Positions 8,696 through 16,548 of a DNA stretch of 64,000 nt are shown piece after piece; position 1 is the first letter of the stretch; every line of letters starts with the position of its first letter. The translations under genes and the position numbers were made by a program. The stretch is taken from NCBI RefSeq assembly GCF_000468535.1, contig NZ_AUQY01000002.1:310001-374000 (forward strand), read 5' to 3'. Below the pieces are notes generated by a model. It saw nothing but the letters and a program-made list of their open reading frames with translations. It made no database searches and was not told the DNA's origin. This DNA comes from Peptoniphilus mikwangii. GTDB lineage: Bacteria > Bacillota > Clostridia > Tissierellales > Peptoniphilaceae.

Positions 8696-8915
8696 TTTCT
8701 AAATTAACCCTTATATTTTCCTTAAGAGAAATAGCTTTTAAAATAGATCGAATAGCCTTTGCAATCCTACCTTGTTTTCCTATAACCTTTCCCATGTCAC
8801 TTTGTAGAACACTTAGAGATATAACTAACTCATCATTCTCTCTATGTGATGTAATCTTTATAGAATCGGGACAATCAACTAAAGATTTAGCAATATATTC
8901 AACTAATTCAACCAT
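8679..8915 (-). CDS. khpA: KH-domain RNA-binding protein KhpA
   Basis: KhpA is a single-KH-domain protein; in streptococci and bacilli it pairs with KhpB/Jag to influence cell elongation and RNA regulation. The 78-aa sequence has the KH fold with the GxxG loop inside GKVIGKQGRIAKAIR, and starts MVELVEYIAKSLVD, typical of the YlqC group. GGAGG precedes the ATG by 8 bases. Its place between rpsP and rimM is conserved across Firmicutes and supports the call. Confidence 0.95.
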   Translation of the reverse strand: MVELVEYIAKSLVDCPDSIKITSHRENDELVISLSVLQSDMGKVIGKQGRIAKAIRSILKAISLKENIRVNLEIEEIK

Positions 8916-8936
8916 TTGATTCCTCCATACAAAAGA

Positions 8937-9218
8937 TTACTCAGCATCTTCTGTCTTTACTTCTTCCACTTTAGCTTCATAAACACTATTTTCTTTAAAC
9001 AATCTATCAACAGTATCTGTTGGTTTAGCACCGTTTTTTATCCATTTATTTGCTTTTTCTGAATCAACTACAACCTTTTTAGGTTCAGTTAGTGGATCAT
9101 AATAACCAATTTCTTCAATAAATTTTCCATCTCTCGGACTACGAGAGTCTGCTACAACTATTCTATAGAAAGGATTCTTTTTAGCTCCCATTCTTCTAAG
9201 TCTAATCTTAACTGCCAA
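8937..9218 (-). CDS. rpsP: 30S ribosomal protein S16
   Basis: S16 is a small-subunit assembly protein. The 93-aa product begins (M)[19 protein letters not shown], followed by [21 protein letters not shown], the family signature, and ends with a short acidic tail. The start is TTG at 9218 with a full GGAGGTGA site upstream; the conserved AVKIRLRR leaves no room for another start. It follows ffh and precedes khpA in the operon. Confidence 0.98.
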   Translation of the reverse strand: MAVKIRLRRMGAKKNPFYRIVVADSRSPRDGKFIEEIGYYDPLTEPKKVVVDSEKANKWIKNGAKPTDTVDRLFKENSVYEAKVEEVKTEDAE

Positions 9219-9271
9219 TTAATTCACCTCCATTAAAAAAACTAAATTTATATAAAATAAATTCCAACTAC

Positions 9272-10609
9272 TTAAAATGAAAAAGGCATTTTAAATCTCT
9301 TCTTTTTCATTGTCTTTCCCATATTTCCAAATTGTTTCATCATTTTTCTGAGATCTCTAAATTGTTTTAAAAGTTTATTTACATCAACAGGTGATGTACC
9401 ACTTCCTTCAGCAATTCTCTTTCTTCTGGAAATATCTATAATTTCCGGCTTTTGTCTTTCTTCCTTTGTCATGGATTTTATAATAGCTTCAACTCTTGCA
9501 AATTCTTTATTATCAATATTAATTCCCTTAAGCATTTTATTATTCATACCCGGAAGCATTCCGAGAATATCCTCAAGAGGTCCTAAATTTTTCATTTGCT
9601 CAAGCTGATCTAAAAAATCATCAAATGTAAAAGTCTGGTTTCTAATCTTCTGTTCAAGCTCAATAGCTTTCTTTTCATCTACTGCCACCTGCGCTTTTTC
9701 AATTAAACTCAAAACGTCTCCCATTCCAAGTATTCTCGATGCCATTCTGTCAGGATGAAAAACCTCAATTTGATCAAGTTTTTCTCCCATAGCAATAAAC
9801 TTTATAGGAACATCAGTAACAGCCCTTATTGAAAGTGCAGCTCCACCCCTTGCATCTCCATCAAGCTTGGTGAGTATAACACCACTCAATTTTAAAAGCT
9901 TATCAAATGAATCAGCAACATTAACAGCATCCTGACCTGTCATAGAATCTAAAACAAGCAATACTTCAGATGGATTTGTCTGTTCATTCATCCTAAGCAA
10001 TTCTTCCATAAGAGATTCATCTATGTGAAGTCTGCCGGCAGTATCTAATAAAACAACATCATTCCCATTTTTTTTAGCATGTTCCAAAGCTGCCTTGGCA
10101 ATCTCAACAGGATTTATTTTATCTCCCATAGAAAACACAGGAACATCAACACTGCTTCCAACTATCTGCAACTGTTTTATTGCAGCCGGTCTATATACAT
10201 CGCATGCAACAAGAAGTGGTCTTTTACCATTTTTCTTCATTAAATTAGCAAGCTTAGCAGAAGTTGTTGTCTTTCCTGCACCTTGAAGTCCACACATCAT
10301 TATAACGGTAGGCTTCTTAGAATAATCTATTTTAGCTTCACCTTTACCCATTAAAGAAGTGAGCTCTTCATTTACAATCTTTATAACCTGCTGTCCCGGA
10401 GTTAAGCTCTCAAGTACCTCAGAACCTAATGAACGTTCCTTGACACTCTTTATAAAATCTTTAACTACTTTGAAATTTACGTCTGCTTCTAAAAGAGCAA
10501 GTTTAACCTCTCTCATGGCAGCATCAATGTCTTTTTCAGATAGCTTTCCTTTTCCTCTCAGCCTTGACAGTGTATCTTGTAATTTATCCGACAAAGATTC
10601 GAATACCAT
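9272..10609 (-). CDS. ffh: Signal recognition particle GTPase Ffh
   Basis: Ffh is the protein subunit of SRP: it binds signal sequences of nascent chains and 4.5S/6S-like scRNA, and delivers ribosomes to FtsY. The 445-aa product has the N domain (ESLSDKLQDTLSRLRGKGKL), the GTPase G domain with P-loop GLQGAGKTTTSAKLA, DTAGRLHID and TKLDGDARGGAALS, and the Met-rich M domain (LGMLPGMNNKM, MKQFGNMGKTMKKK) that binds RNA and signal peptides. The ATG at 10609 follows GGAGGTGTATTG and overlaps the ylxM stop by one base (TGATG); a TTG one codon earlier is less likely. Confidence 0.98.
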   Translation of the reverse strand: MVFESLSDKLQDTLSRLRGKGKLSEKDIDAAMREVKLALLEADVNFKVVKDFIKSVKERSLGSEVLESLTPGQQVIKIVNEELTSLMGKGEAKIDYSKKPTVIMMCGLQGAGKTTTSAKLANLMKKNGKRPLLVACDVYRPAAIKQLQIVGSSVDVPVFSMGDKINPVEIAKAALEHAKKNGNDVVLLDTAGRLHIDESLMEELLRMNEQTNPSEVLLVLDSMTGQDAVNVADSFDKLLKLSGVILTKLDGDARGGAALSIRAVTDVPIKFIAMGEKLDQIEVFHPDRMASRILGMGDVLSLIEKAQVAVDEKKAIELEQKIRNQTFTFDDFLDQLEQMKNLGPLEDILGMLPGMNNKMLKGINIDNKEFARVEAIIKSMTKEERQKPEIIDISRRKRIAEGSGTSPVDVNKLLKQFRDLRKMMKQFGNMGKTMKKKRFKMPFSF

Positions 10610-10965
10610 CAATACACCTCCTCTTTATCAAAAATTGTGGAATATATTTTTCTCAATGTTATATCATCAACACTCTTTGAATTATTTTTAAATTCTGAAA
10701 ATAAATCTCTAAGCAAAGCAAGTTTATTTAATCTTTCTTCATAGCTTTTAACTAAATCAAGCTTTTTCTCATAATCAATTAATTTTTGTTCTGCCCTTTT
10801 AATATTATCCGATACCGCCTGTTTAGAAATACAAAGTTCTTCCGCAATTTCATTTATAGAATAATCATATATATAATACATAGTTATTGCTCTTTCTTGC
10901 TTTTCAGATAATAGCTTTCCATAAAAATCTAAAAGAATATTTATTTCAATTACTTTATCAATCAT
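10609..10965 (-). CDS. ylxM: YlxM/p13-like helix-turn-helix protein
   Basis: YlxM is a small sigma-70-region-4-like DNA/RNA-binding protein encoded with ffh and ftsY; in streptococci it modulates SRP activity. The 118-aa product has FYGKLLSEKQERAITMYYIYD and the helix-turn-helix SINEIAEELCISKQAVSDN, followed by a charged helical tail. I use ATG 10965, which has GGTGAT five bases upstream; an upstream GTG/TTG would add nine poorly conserved residues. It is the first gene of the operon, behind a consensus promoter. Confidence 0.93.
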   Translation of the reverse strand: MIDKVIEINILLDFYGKLLSEKQERAITMYYIYDYSINEIAEELCISKQAVSDNIKRAEQKLIDYEKKLDLVKSYEERLNKLALLRDLFSEFKNNSKSVDDITLRKIYSTIFDKEEVY

Positions 10966-10986
10966 AATATCACCACAATCACTTAC

Positions 10987-11007
10987 GGTCAACCTTTTTC
11001 ATTGACC
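10987..11007 (-). other. Stem-loop at the 5' end of the ylxM-ffh transcript
   Basis: GGTCAA and TTGACC flank a 9-base spacer, just downstream of the predicted transcription start and before the ylxM ribosome-binding site. A 6-bp stem is weak; it may stabilise the 5' end. No matching protein operator is recognised. Confidence 0.4.
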
Positions 11008-11013
11008 TTATTA

Positions 11014-11042
11014 ATTATACTTAACAAGCTATTTTATGTCAA
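11014..11042 (-). promoter_or_regulatory. Consensus sigma-A promoter for ylxM-ffh-rpsP-khpA-rimM-trmD-rplS
   Basis: TTGACA (11042-11037), 17-bp spacer, TATAAT (11019-11014): a perfect consensus, fitting a highly expressed translation operon. Confidence 0.92.
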
Positions 11043-11125
11043 TATATTTTTAATAAATATAAAAATTTTTTATTATTTATATCTTCATTTACATAAAACT
11101 CACTATTTATATAAAATATATTAAT

Positions 11126-11159
11126 AAAAACTCTTAGAGACACTACCCTAAGAGTTTTT
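11126..11159 (-). terminator. Terminator of thrS
   Basis: AAAAACTCTTAG and CTAAGAGTTTTT form a 12-bp perfect stem with a 10-base loop and T-rich tail, 16 bp after the thrS stop. The remaining 66 bases up to the ylxM promoter show only AT-rich sequence. Confidence 0.9.
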
Positions 11160-11175
11160 ATTCTATCACTTATTT

Positions 11176-13083
11176 TTAATTTGTAATTTCTTTTGATTCT
11201 ATTTCAGATTTTAAAATATTTATAAATTCTTCCACTTCACAATCTTTAATTTCTTCGCCGTTTCTCTTTCTTACCGAAAGTTTACCTGAATTTACTTCTT
11301 GTTCTCCAACTACAAGCATATAATTTATTTTCTTTAGCTGTGCTTCTCTTATCTTGTATCCAACTTTTTCTGCTCTCTCATCTAAATATACTTTTAAACC
11401 TGCATTTTTAAGTTTTATTTCAAGTTCTTTTGCAAATTCGGCAAATTTTTCAGATACAGGTATAATTTCAACTTGTATCGGAGACAACCACAATGGGAAT
11501 TTTCCCGCAAAATGTTCTATCAATATTCCCATAAATCTTTCAACTGATCCGAGTAAAGCTCTGTGAAGCATTACAGGTCTTGCTTTTTCTCCCTTTTCAT
11601 TTATATATGTCAAGTCAAAATTTACAGGCATTTGGAAATCCAACTGAATTGTTCCACATTGCCATGTTCTTCCAATAGCATCTTCAAGATGAAAGTCAAT
11701 TTTAGGTCCATAAAATGCTCCGTCTCCTTCATTGATAGAATATTTGATATTTTTCTTTTCAAGAGCTACCTTTAAACTTTCTTCCGCTTTATTCCAAGTT
11801 TCAATATCTCCCATAAAATCTTCCGGTCTTGTAGAAAGTTCAACTGAATATTTAAATCCAAATGTTGAATATAAATAATCGGCAAGATCTATCATCTTAA
11901 ATACTTCTTCTTCAATTTGAGATGGCAAGCAATATACGTGAGCATCATCTTGAGTAAATGTTCTTACCCTAAATAGTCCATGAAGTGCTCCTGACAATTC
12001 ATGTCTATGAACTTGTCCAAATTCAGAAAGTCTTATTGGGAGCTCCCTGTATGAATGAGGATTTGTAGAATATACTATTGTAGAGCCGGGACAGTTCATA
12101 GGCTTTACAGCATAATCTTCTCCATCTATTTTTGTAAAATACATATTTTCTTTATAGTGATCCCAGTGTCCTGATCTATGCCATAGAGCTTCATTTAAAA
12201 TGATAGGAGTTTGTATTTCTCCGTAGCCGTTCTCAATTAAAACATTTCTCCACCAACCTAATAGTTCATTTCTAAGTATCATTCCATTAGGATGGAAAAA
12301 TGGGAATCCCGGACCTTCATCATGCATTGTAAATAAATCAAGTTCACGTCCAAGTTTTCTGTGATCTCTCTTTTCCGCTTCTTCAATTCTCTCTATATAT
12401 TCATCAAGCTGTTTTTTCTTTTCAAAAGAAATTCCATATATTCTTTGAAGCATTTTATTATTTTCGTCACCTTTCCAATATGCACCTGCTATTGAAAGTA
12501 ACTTAAATGCTTTAATTGCTTTAACATTTTCCAAATGAGGACCTTTGCATAAATCATAATAGTCGCCTATTTTATATATACTTATATTTTCATCCTCTAT
12601 ACCTTCTATCAACTCAAGTTTATAATTTTGTTCCAAATCCTTAAATAGTTTTATTGCTTCCGCTCTTGGTAAGGATAATTTTTCAACTTCATATTCACTT
12701 TTTATAATTTTTTTCATTTCTGATTCTATCTTTTCAAGATCTTCAGGAGCAAATCTGTGTTCAACATCTATGTCATAGTAAAATCCATTGGCAATCGATG
12801 GTCCTATGGCAAATTTACTTCCGCTAAATAAATTTTTTATTGCATAAGCCATAACATGTGATGTTGTATGCCAAAAAATTTGTTTTCCCTCTTTATCATC
12901 AAATTTAAGAACTCTAAAATCGCAGTCACAGGAAACTAAATCTTTCATTCCTAAAGTTTCTCCGTTAACTACTGCTCCTACTGCAACTCTTGCAAGTCCC
13001 TCTGAAATATCCATTGTTATCTCTTTTACAGTTTTTGAGCATTCATATACTTTTTCTGAGCCATCAGGCAATTTTACTATCAT
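11176..13083 (-). CDS. thrS: Threonyl-tRNA synthetase
   Basis: ThrRS charges tRNA-Thr and edits mischarged Ser. The 635-aa protein has the N-terminal TGS domain (MIVKLPDGSEKVYE), the editing domain with HTTSHVMAYAIKNLF and the CKGPHLENV segment, the class II catalytic core (HPNGMILRNELLGWWR, MNCPGS, RELPIRLSEFGQVHRHELSGALHGL, RTFTQDDAHVYC, RPVMLHRALLGSVERFMG) and the C-terminal anticodon domain. ATG 13083 follows GGAGGTAAAA exactly; the longer version starting at 13113 would begin inside the T-box terminator and is rejected. Expression is controlled by the upstream T-box. Confidence 0.98.
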   Translation of the reverse strand: MIVKLPDGSEKVYECSKTVKEITMDISEGLARVAVGAVVNGETLGMKDLVSCDCDFRVLKFDDKEGKQIFWHTTSHVMAYAIKNLFSGSKFAIGPSIANGFYYDIDVEHRFAPEDLEKIESEMKKIIKSEYEVEKLSLPRAEAIKLFKDLEQNYKLELIEGIEDENISIYKIGDYYDLCKGPHLENVKAIKAFKLLSIAGAYWKGDENNKMLQRIYGISFEKKKQLDEYIERIEEAEKRDHRKLGRELDLFTMHDEGPGFPFFHPNGMILRNELLGWWRNVLIENGYGEIQTPIILNEALWHRSGHWDHYKENMYFTKIDGEDYAVKPMNCPGSTIVYSTNPHSYRELPIRLSEFGQVHRHELSGALHGLFRVRTFTQDDAHVYCLPSQIEEEVFKMIDLADYLYSTFGFKYSVELSTRPEDFMGDIETWNKAEESLKVALEKKNIKYSINEGDGAFYGPKIDFHLEDAIGRTWQCGTIQLDFQMPVNFDLTYINEKGEKARPVMLHRALLGSVERFMGILIEHFAGKFPLWLSPIQVEIIPVSEKFAEFAKELEIKLKNAGLKVYLDERAEKVGYKIREAQLKKINYMLVVGEQEVNSGKLSVRKRNGEEIKDCEVEEFINILKSEIESKEITN

Positions 13084-13103
13084 TTTTACCTCCAAATAAA
13101 AGA

Positions 13104-13301
13104 GGTTTATCATCCGAAAGGACGATAAACCGTGGTTCCACCTTAATTATTCCTTAATCATCTTATCGCGACTAACACGCCTCGCATTACCAAGGTACTC
13201 AGGGTTAGTTTTCAAATAGCTTTACTTAAAGAACTTTCAGCTGATGTTCTTCTCTCTGTGAAGATATTTCTATTCTACTTATCCCATCTACGTAAAATAT
13301 T
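13104..13301 (-). promoter_or_regulatory. Threonine T-box riboswitch with terminator, upstream of thrS
   Basis: The minus-strand leader contains the T-box antiterminator core AAGGTGGAACCACGG (13144-13130). It overlaps a terminator, GGTTTATCGTCC-TTTC-GGATGATAAACC (13131-13104), followed by TCTTTTATTT. Upstream are the usual stem I pieces: the AGTA-GA region (AGTAGAATAGAA), the apical AGAGAG...GCTGAAAG, and a candidate ACC threonine specifier in GAGTACCTTGG. Uncharged tRNA-Thr should pair with the leader, stabilise the antiterminator and turn thrS on. Specifier placement is from reading, not a fold calculation. Confidence 0.93.
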
Positions 13302-13307
13302 ATTGAT

Positions 13308-13336
13308 ATAATAACATAACTTATTTAAAAAGGCAA
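13308..13336 (-). promoter_or_regulatory. Promoter of the thrS T-box transcript
   Basis: TTGCCT (13336-13331), 17-bp spacer, TATTAT (13313-13308). It sits immediately after the stop codon of the 13337-14029 gene and places the transcript start near 13301, where the T-box leader begins. Confidence 0.7.
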
Positions 13337-14029
13337 CTATCTAATTTCGAGAATACTTCCATAATCTTCAATGGGCTCATCTGTCAAAATAACATATTCT
13401 TCATTATTTCGTTCTAAAAATTCAATCATTTTTTTATAACTGCTGTGATTTTTAAAATCTCCCGTAAACATGATTTTATTATCTAAAAATCCGGATGCTC
13501 CGCCTATAAATCCGTAATTAAAACCTCTAAGCACTATCTGCCCATGTTCTATTAAAAGTATATTAAAAATCTCTTTAAGTTTATTATAAATGTTATCATC
13601 AGATGTAATTAATGAATTTTTGCCTATAAGTATGTTACACTTAGTATACCCTTGTCTAACATTTATAAACTTATAATTTCTATCTTTATAATAATTTATT
13701 ACTTTCTTGTCCGTATAAGATAAGTTATGTATAAAATATCCATTATAAGTAACAAAATTCAGCGCTACATCCAAAGGATATTTTTTATCAAGAATTTTTT
13801 CAGTTTCTATTAAATTATATCCTTCAAAATATTTTTTATAATAATCAATATTTTCTTTATCACAAATAATATCCCTGTTTTCTAATGGTCTTAATAACAT
13901 ATCAGGATGACAATTTATACCATCAAGCAATTTTTTATTTTCTGTGGTATATATTAATTCGTATCCCATTTTTAAAAGTTTATTTTTTAGTTTTGAATTT
14001 ATATTTTTATCTACTACAAGTCTTGTCAT
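13337..14029 (-). CDS. Hypothetical protein, probable GME-fold (DUF6873-like)
   Basis: The 230-aa soluble protein resembles what I recall as the DUF6873 family, assigned to the guanidino-group modifying enzyme (GME, pentein) fold. Repeating patterns fit a pentein: INCHPDMLLRPL near residue 40, GYTKCNILIG near 125, SLITSDDNI, and NYGFIGGASGFLDNKIMFTGDF near 170-190. His41, Asp43 and Cys132 are candidate active-site residues, but no activity is known to me and none is claimed. It overlaps the upstream SpoU methylase by 4 bp (ATGA), so it is the last gene of the long FHA-to-rho run. No clear terminator follows; the thrS promoter begins at its stop codon. Confidence 0.7.
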   Translation of the reverse strand: MTRLVVDKNINSKLKNKLLKMGYELIYTTENKKLLDGINCHPDMLLRPLENRDIICDKENIDYYKKYFEGYNLIETEKILDKKYPLDVALNFVTYNGYFIHNLSYTDKKVINYYKDRNYKFINVRQGYTKCNILIGKNSLITSDDNIYNKLKEIFNILLIEHGQIVLRGFNYGFIGGASGFLDNKIMFTGDFKNHSSYKKMIEFLERNNEEYVILTDEPIEDYGSILEIR

Positions 14030-14808
14030 CTGTTCATTTCATAAAATAATATTGAAGCAGCAACATTTACATTAAGAGAGTTTATCTCTTCAGACATTGG
14101 AATATAAATTTTTTCATCACTATAAGAAAAAACTTCATCACTTACTCCTTTTGCCTCGTTTCCGAATGTAATTACAGAATTTTCAGAAAATTTGTATTCA
14201 TATGATGCCTTTGCATTCTCAACTGAAGTTGATATTATTTTAAATCCATTTTCTTTTAATTTTAAAATTTCATTTTTGCTCTCTACTATATAAAGTTTAA
14301 CCCTAAAAACCGATGCCATTGTAGATCTTATTAATTTCGGATTATATAACTCAACTGTATTTTTAGATAATATTATGCCGTCTAACGAAAAAGCATCAGC
14401 AGACCTTATTAAGCAACCTACATTTCCCGGATCTTGAAGATCATCTAAAAAAGCATATTTACCATTTTCTATTTCATTAATTCCATTAATGTGTATATGT
14501 TTAAAATACGCTATAATTCCTTGTGAATTTTCTGTATCAGTGAGCTGTTTAAAAATAGTATTTTTAAAATAATATATCACCACATTATTTAACTGATACT
14601 TTAAAATAAGATCGGTTACTATTGATTTATTAAATGTATCTGATACTGCGATATACATAGGTATTTTGTACTTTAAAGCTTCTTCTAATACTTTTATTCC
14701 TTCTACAAAAAAAATTTTATCTAATGTTCTTTGCTTCTTGTTTAAAAGAGACTTTAAATATTTGAAGCTTTTATTATCTTTACTTTCAATAATCAAATCA
14801 TTTTTCAT
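14026..14808 (-). CDS. TrmH/SpoU-family RNA 2'-O-methyltransferase
   Basis: This 260-aa protein is a SPOUT-class methylase. The N-terminal substrate-binding region has SLLNKKQRTLDKIFFVEGIKVLEEAL, typical of the YsgA/RlmB branch. The C-terminal knot has motif 1 FLDDLQDPGNVGCLIRSADAF, motif 2 ITFGNEAKGVSDEV and motif 3 IPMSEEINSLNVNVAASIL. It presumably 2'-O-methylates rRNA or tRNA; the exact nucleotide cannot be read from sequence. It overlaps the end of rho by 11 bp without a strong ribosome-binding site, suggesting coupled translation. In B. subtilis rho is followed by rpmE instead, so this is a different arrangement. Confidence 0.92.
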   Translation of the reverse strand: MKNDLIIESKDNKSFKYLKSLLNKKQRTLDKIFFVEGIKVLEEALKYKIPMYIAVSDTFNKSIVTDLILKYQLNNVVIYYFKNTIFKQLTDTENSQGIIAYFKHIHINGINEIENGKYAFLDDLQDPGNVGCLIRSADAFSLDGIILSKNTVELYNPKLIRSTMASVFRVKLYIVESKNEILKLKENGFKIISTSVENAKASYEYKFSENSVITFGNEAKGVSDEVFSYSDEKIYIPMSEEINSLNVNVAASILFYEMNR

Positions 14809-16492
14809 TTAAATTAAACTTATCCTTTATTCCTTCTATAAAATCTTTGTTTTTTTCATATTTAATTATATTTTGAAGTATAAATTCCGTAACGTCTTCT
14901 GTAGACTCTTTATTCATAATACGTCTAATTGTCCATGCAAACTCAAGCTCATCATTATTTAATAAAAGCTCCTCTTTTCTTGTTCCGCTTTTATATATGT
15001 CAATCGCCGGAAATATTCTTTTTTCAGAAAGTATTCTATCAAGGTGAACTTCCATATTTCCAGTTCCCTTAAATTCTTCAAATATTATATCATCCATTTT
15101 TGAACCTGTTTCTATAAGTGCTGTAGCAAGTATGGTAAGGCTTCCCCCTTCTTCAATATTCCTTGCTGCTCCAAAAAATCTTTTCGGTTTATGCAAAGAT
15201 AATGGATCAAGACCACCCGAAAGTGTTTTTCCACTTGTTGGTGTTGTTAAATTATATGCTCTTGTAAGCCTTGTAAGTGAATCTAAAAGTATGACCACAT
15301 CTTTCTTTTGCTCAACTAATCTCTTAGCTCTTTCTATAACATTTTCTGCAACTTTGATATGATTTTTAGGTTGTTCGTCAAATGTAGAATATACTACATC
15401 CCCTTTAACTGAACGCATCATATCTGTAACCTCTTCAGGTCTTTCATCGATTAATAAAACTATCAATTTTACTTCAGGATAATTTTTTGAAATAGAAGAT
15501 GCTATTTTTTTTAAAAGAGTTGTTTTTCCGCTTTTAGGCTGTGATACTATAAGTCCTCTTTGCCCTTTTCCTATTGGTGAAATTAAATCTATAATTCTTG
15601 TTGCAATATCAGATGAATCACTTTCAAGTATAAGCTTTTGTTTTGGATATATTGGAGTTAAATTTTCAAAATAAGGTCTATTTATACATTTATTAGGTTC
15701 AAATCCATTAACACTTTTTATATAAATCAGCGCATTATAACTTTCACCAGGTTTTGAAGGTCTTATTACTCCTACTACCTCGTCACCATTTCTAAGTCTA
15801 AATTTTCTTATTTGAGATGGTGATACATATATATCTCCTTCTCCCGACAAATAGTTATTAACCCTCAAAAATCCATAACCATCTTGGTGTAAATCTAAAA
15901 TTCCGCCAACATAATTTATATCTTCCATCTCTTCAATAATTTCAGTAGCATTATCAGATAGATCTTCTACATTTATGACTTCCTCATATTCGATTTTTTC
16001 TTCTAAACTATCTAAAAAATCGTCATAATATTCGTCAAAAGTTAGATCTGTTTCTATATTTTGTATCTTTAAAATCTCTTCAACTAATTCAGTTTTTCTA
16101 TATTCATAGGATTTTTTAATATTTAAATTATCAGCCATATCTCTTAATTGGCTCATTGTCATATTATTTAACTTGTTTTTGTTTTGAATTTGAATATCTT
16201 GATTTGATTGTGTAAGTAATATATTTTTTATTAATTCTTCTTTTTTTAATTTATAACTATGAGATATTCCGTTATTTGTTGCTATATCTCTAAGTTCTGC
16301 TACAGATAATTTTTCAAGCTCATCTTTTTTATATGAAAATATCATAGGTTTTTTTCCCTTAACTATGTAATTATAATAATCTCCTCTCGTAAGTGAACTA
16401 TGGTCTTTAAGTCCCATAGAAATTGCAATATTACGCAAATCTTCAATCGGCTTACTGTCTAAAATTTCATTATTTTCTATTTTTTTCTCCAT
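14798..16492 (-). CDS. rho: Transcription termination factor Rho with extended N terminus
   Basis: Rho is the hexameric RNA helicase that ends factor-dependent transcription. The 564-aa protein is longer than the usual ~420 aa. Residues about 15-46, 57-92 and 107-142 are three related Rho_N/SAP-like units (IEDLRNIAISMGL, VAELRDIATNNGI, MSQLRDMADNLNI). Then come an acidic linker (145-195), the RNA-binding cold-shock domain (GGILDLHQDGYGFLR, IYVSPSQIRKFRLRNGD) and the ATPase core with Walker A VSQPKSGKTTLL, Walker B LLIDERPEEVTDM and the R/Q loop region. The bicyclomycin-site residues look conserved. ATG 16492 follows TTAGGAG at good spacing; an earlier in-frame start at 16510 is unlikely. A long hairpin precedes it. 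Confidence 0.96.
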   Translation of the reverse strand: MEKKIENNEILDSKPIEDLRNIAISMGLKDHSSLTRGDYYNYIVKGKKPMIFSYKKDELEKLSVAELRDIATNNGISHSYKLKKEELIKNILLTQSNQDIQIQNKNKLNNMTMSQLRDMADNLNIKKSYEYRKTELVEEILKIQNIETDLTFDEYYDDFLDSLEEKIEYEEVINVEDLSDNATEIIEEMEDINYVGGILDLHQDGYGFLRVNNYLSGEGDIYVSPSQIRKFRLRNGDEVVGVIRPSKPGESYNALIYIKSVNGFEPNKCINRPYFENLTPIYPKQKLILESDSSDIATRIIDLISPIGKGQRGLIVSQPKSGKTTLLKKIASSISKNYPEVKLIVLLIDERPEEVTDMMRSVKGDVVYSTFDEQPKNHIKVAENVIERAKRLVEQKKDVVILLDSLTRLTRAYNLTTPTSGKTLSGGLDPLSLHKPKRFFGAARNIEEGGSLTILATALIETGSKMDDIIFEEFKGTGNMEVHLDRILSEKRIFPAIDIYKSGTRKEELLLNNDELEFAWTIRRIMNKESTEDVTEFILQNIIKYEKNKDFIEGIKDKFNLNEK

Positions 16493-16507
16493 ATATACTC
16501 CTAAAGG

Positions 16508-16548
16508 CACAAGGCCTGAATATTATTTAGCATATTCAGGCTTTTGTG
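16508..16548 (-). other. Long stem-loop between glpX and rho, no T-run
   Basis: GCCTGAATAT (16541-16532) pairs perfectly with ATATTCAGGC (16523-16514), and CACAA/TTGTG extends the stem across a small internal bulge: about 15 bp in all. The glpX stop codon overlaps the arm/loop junction (16523-16525) and the rho ribosome-binding site follows within a few bases. What follows is CTTGTGCCTTT, not a U-tract, so it is not a standard terminator. Confidence 0.7.
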
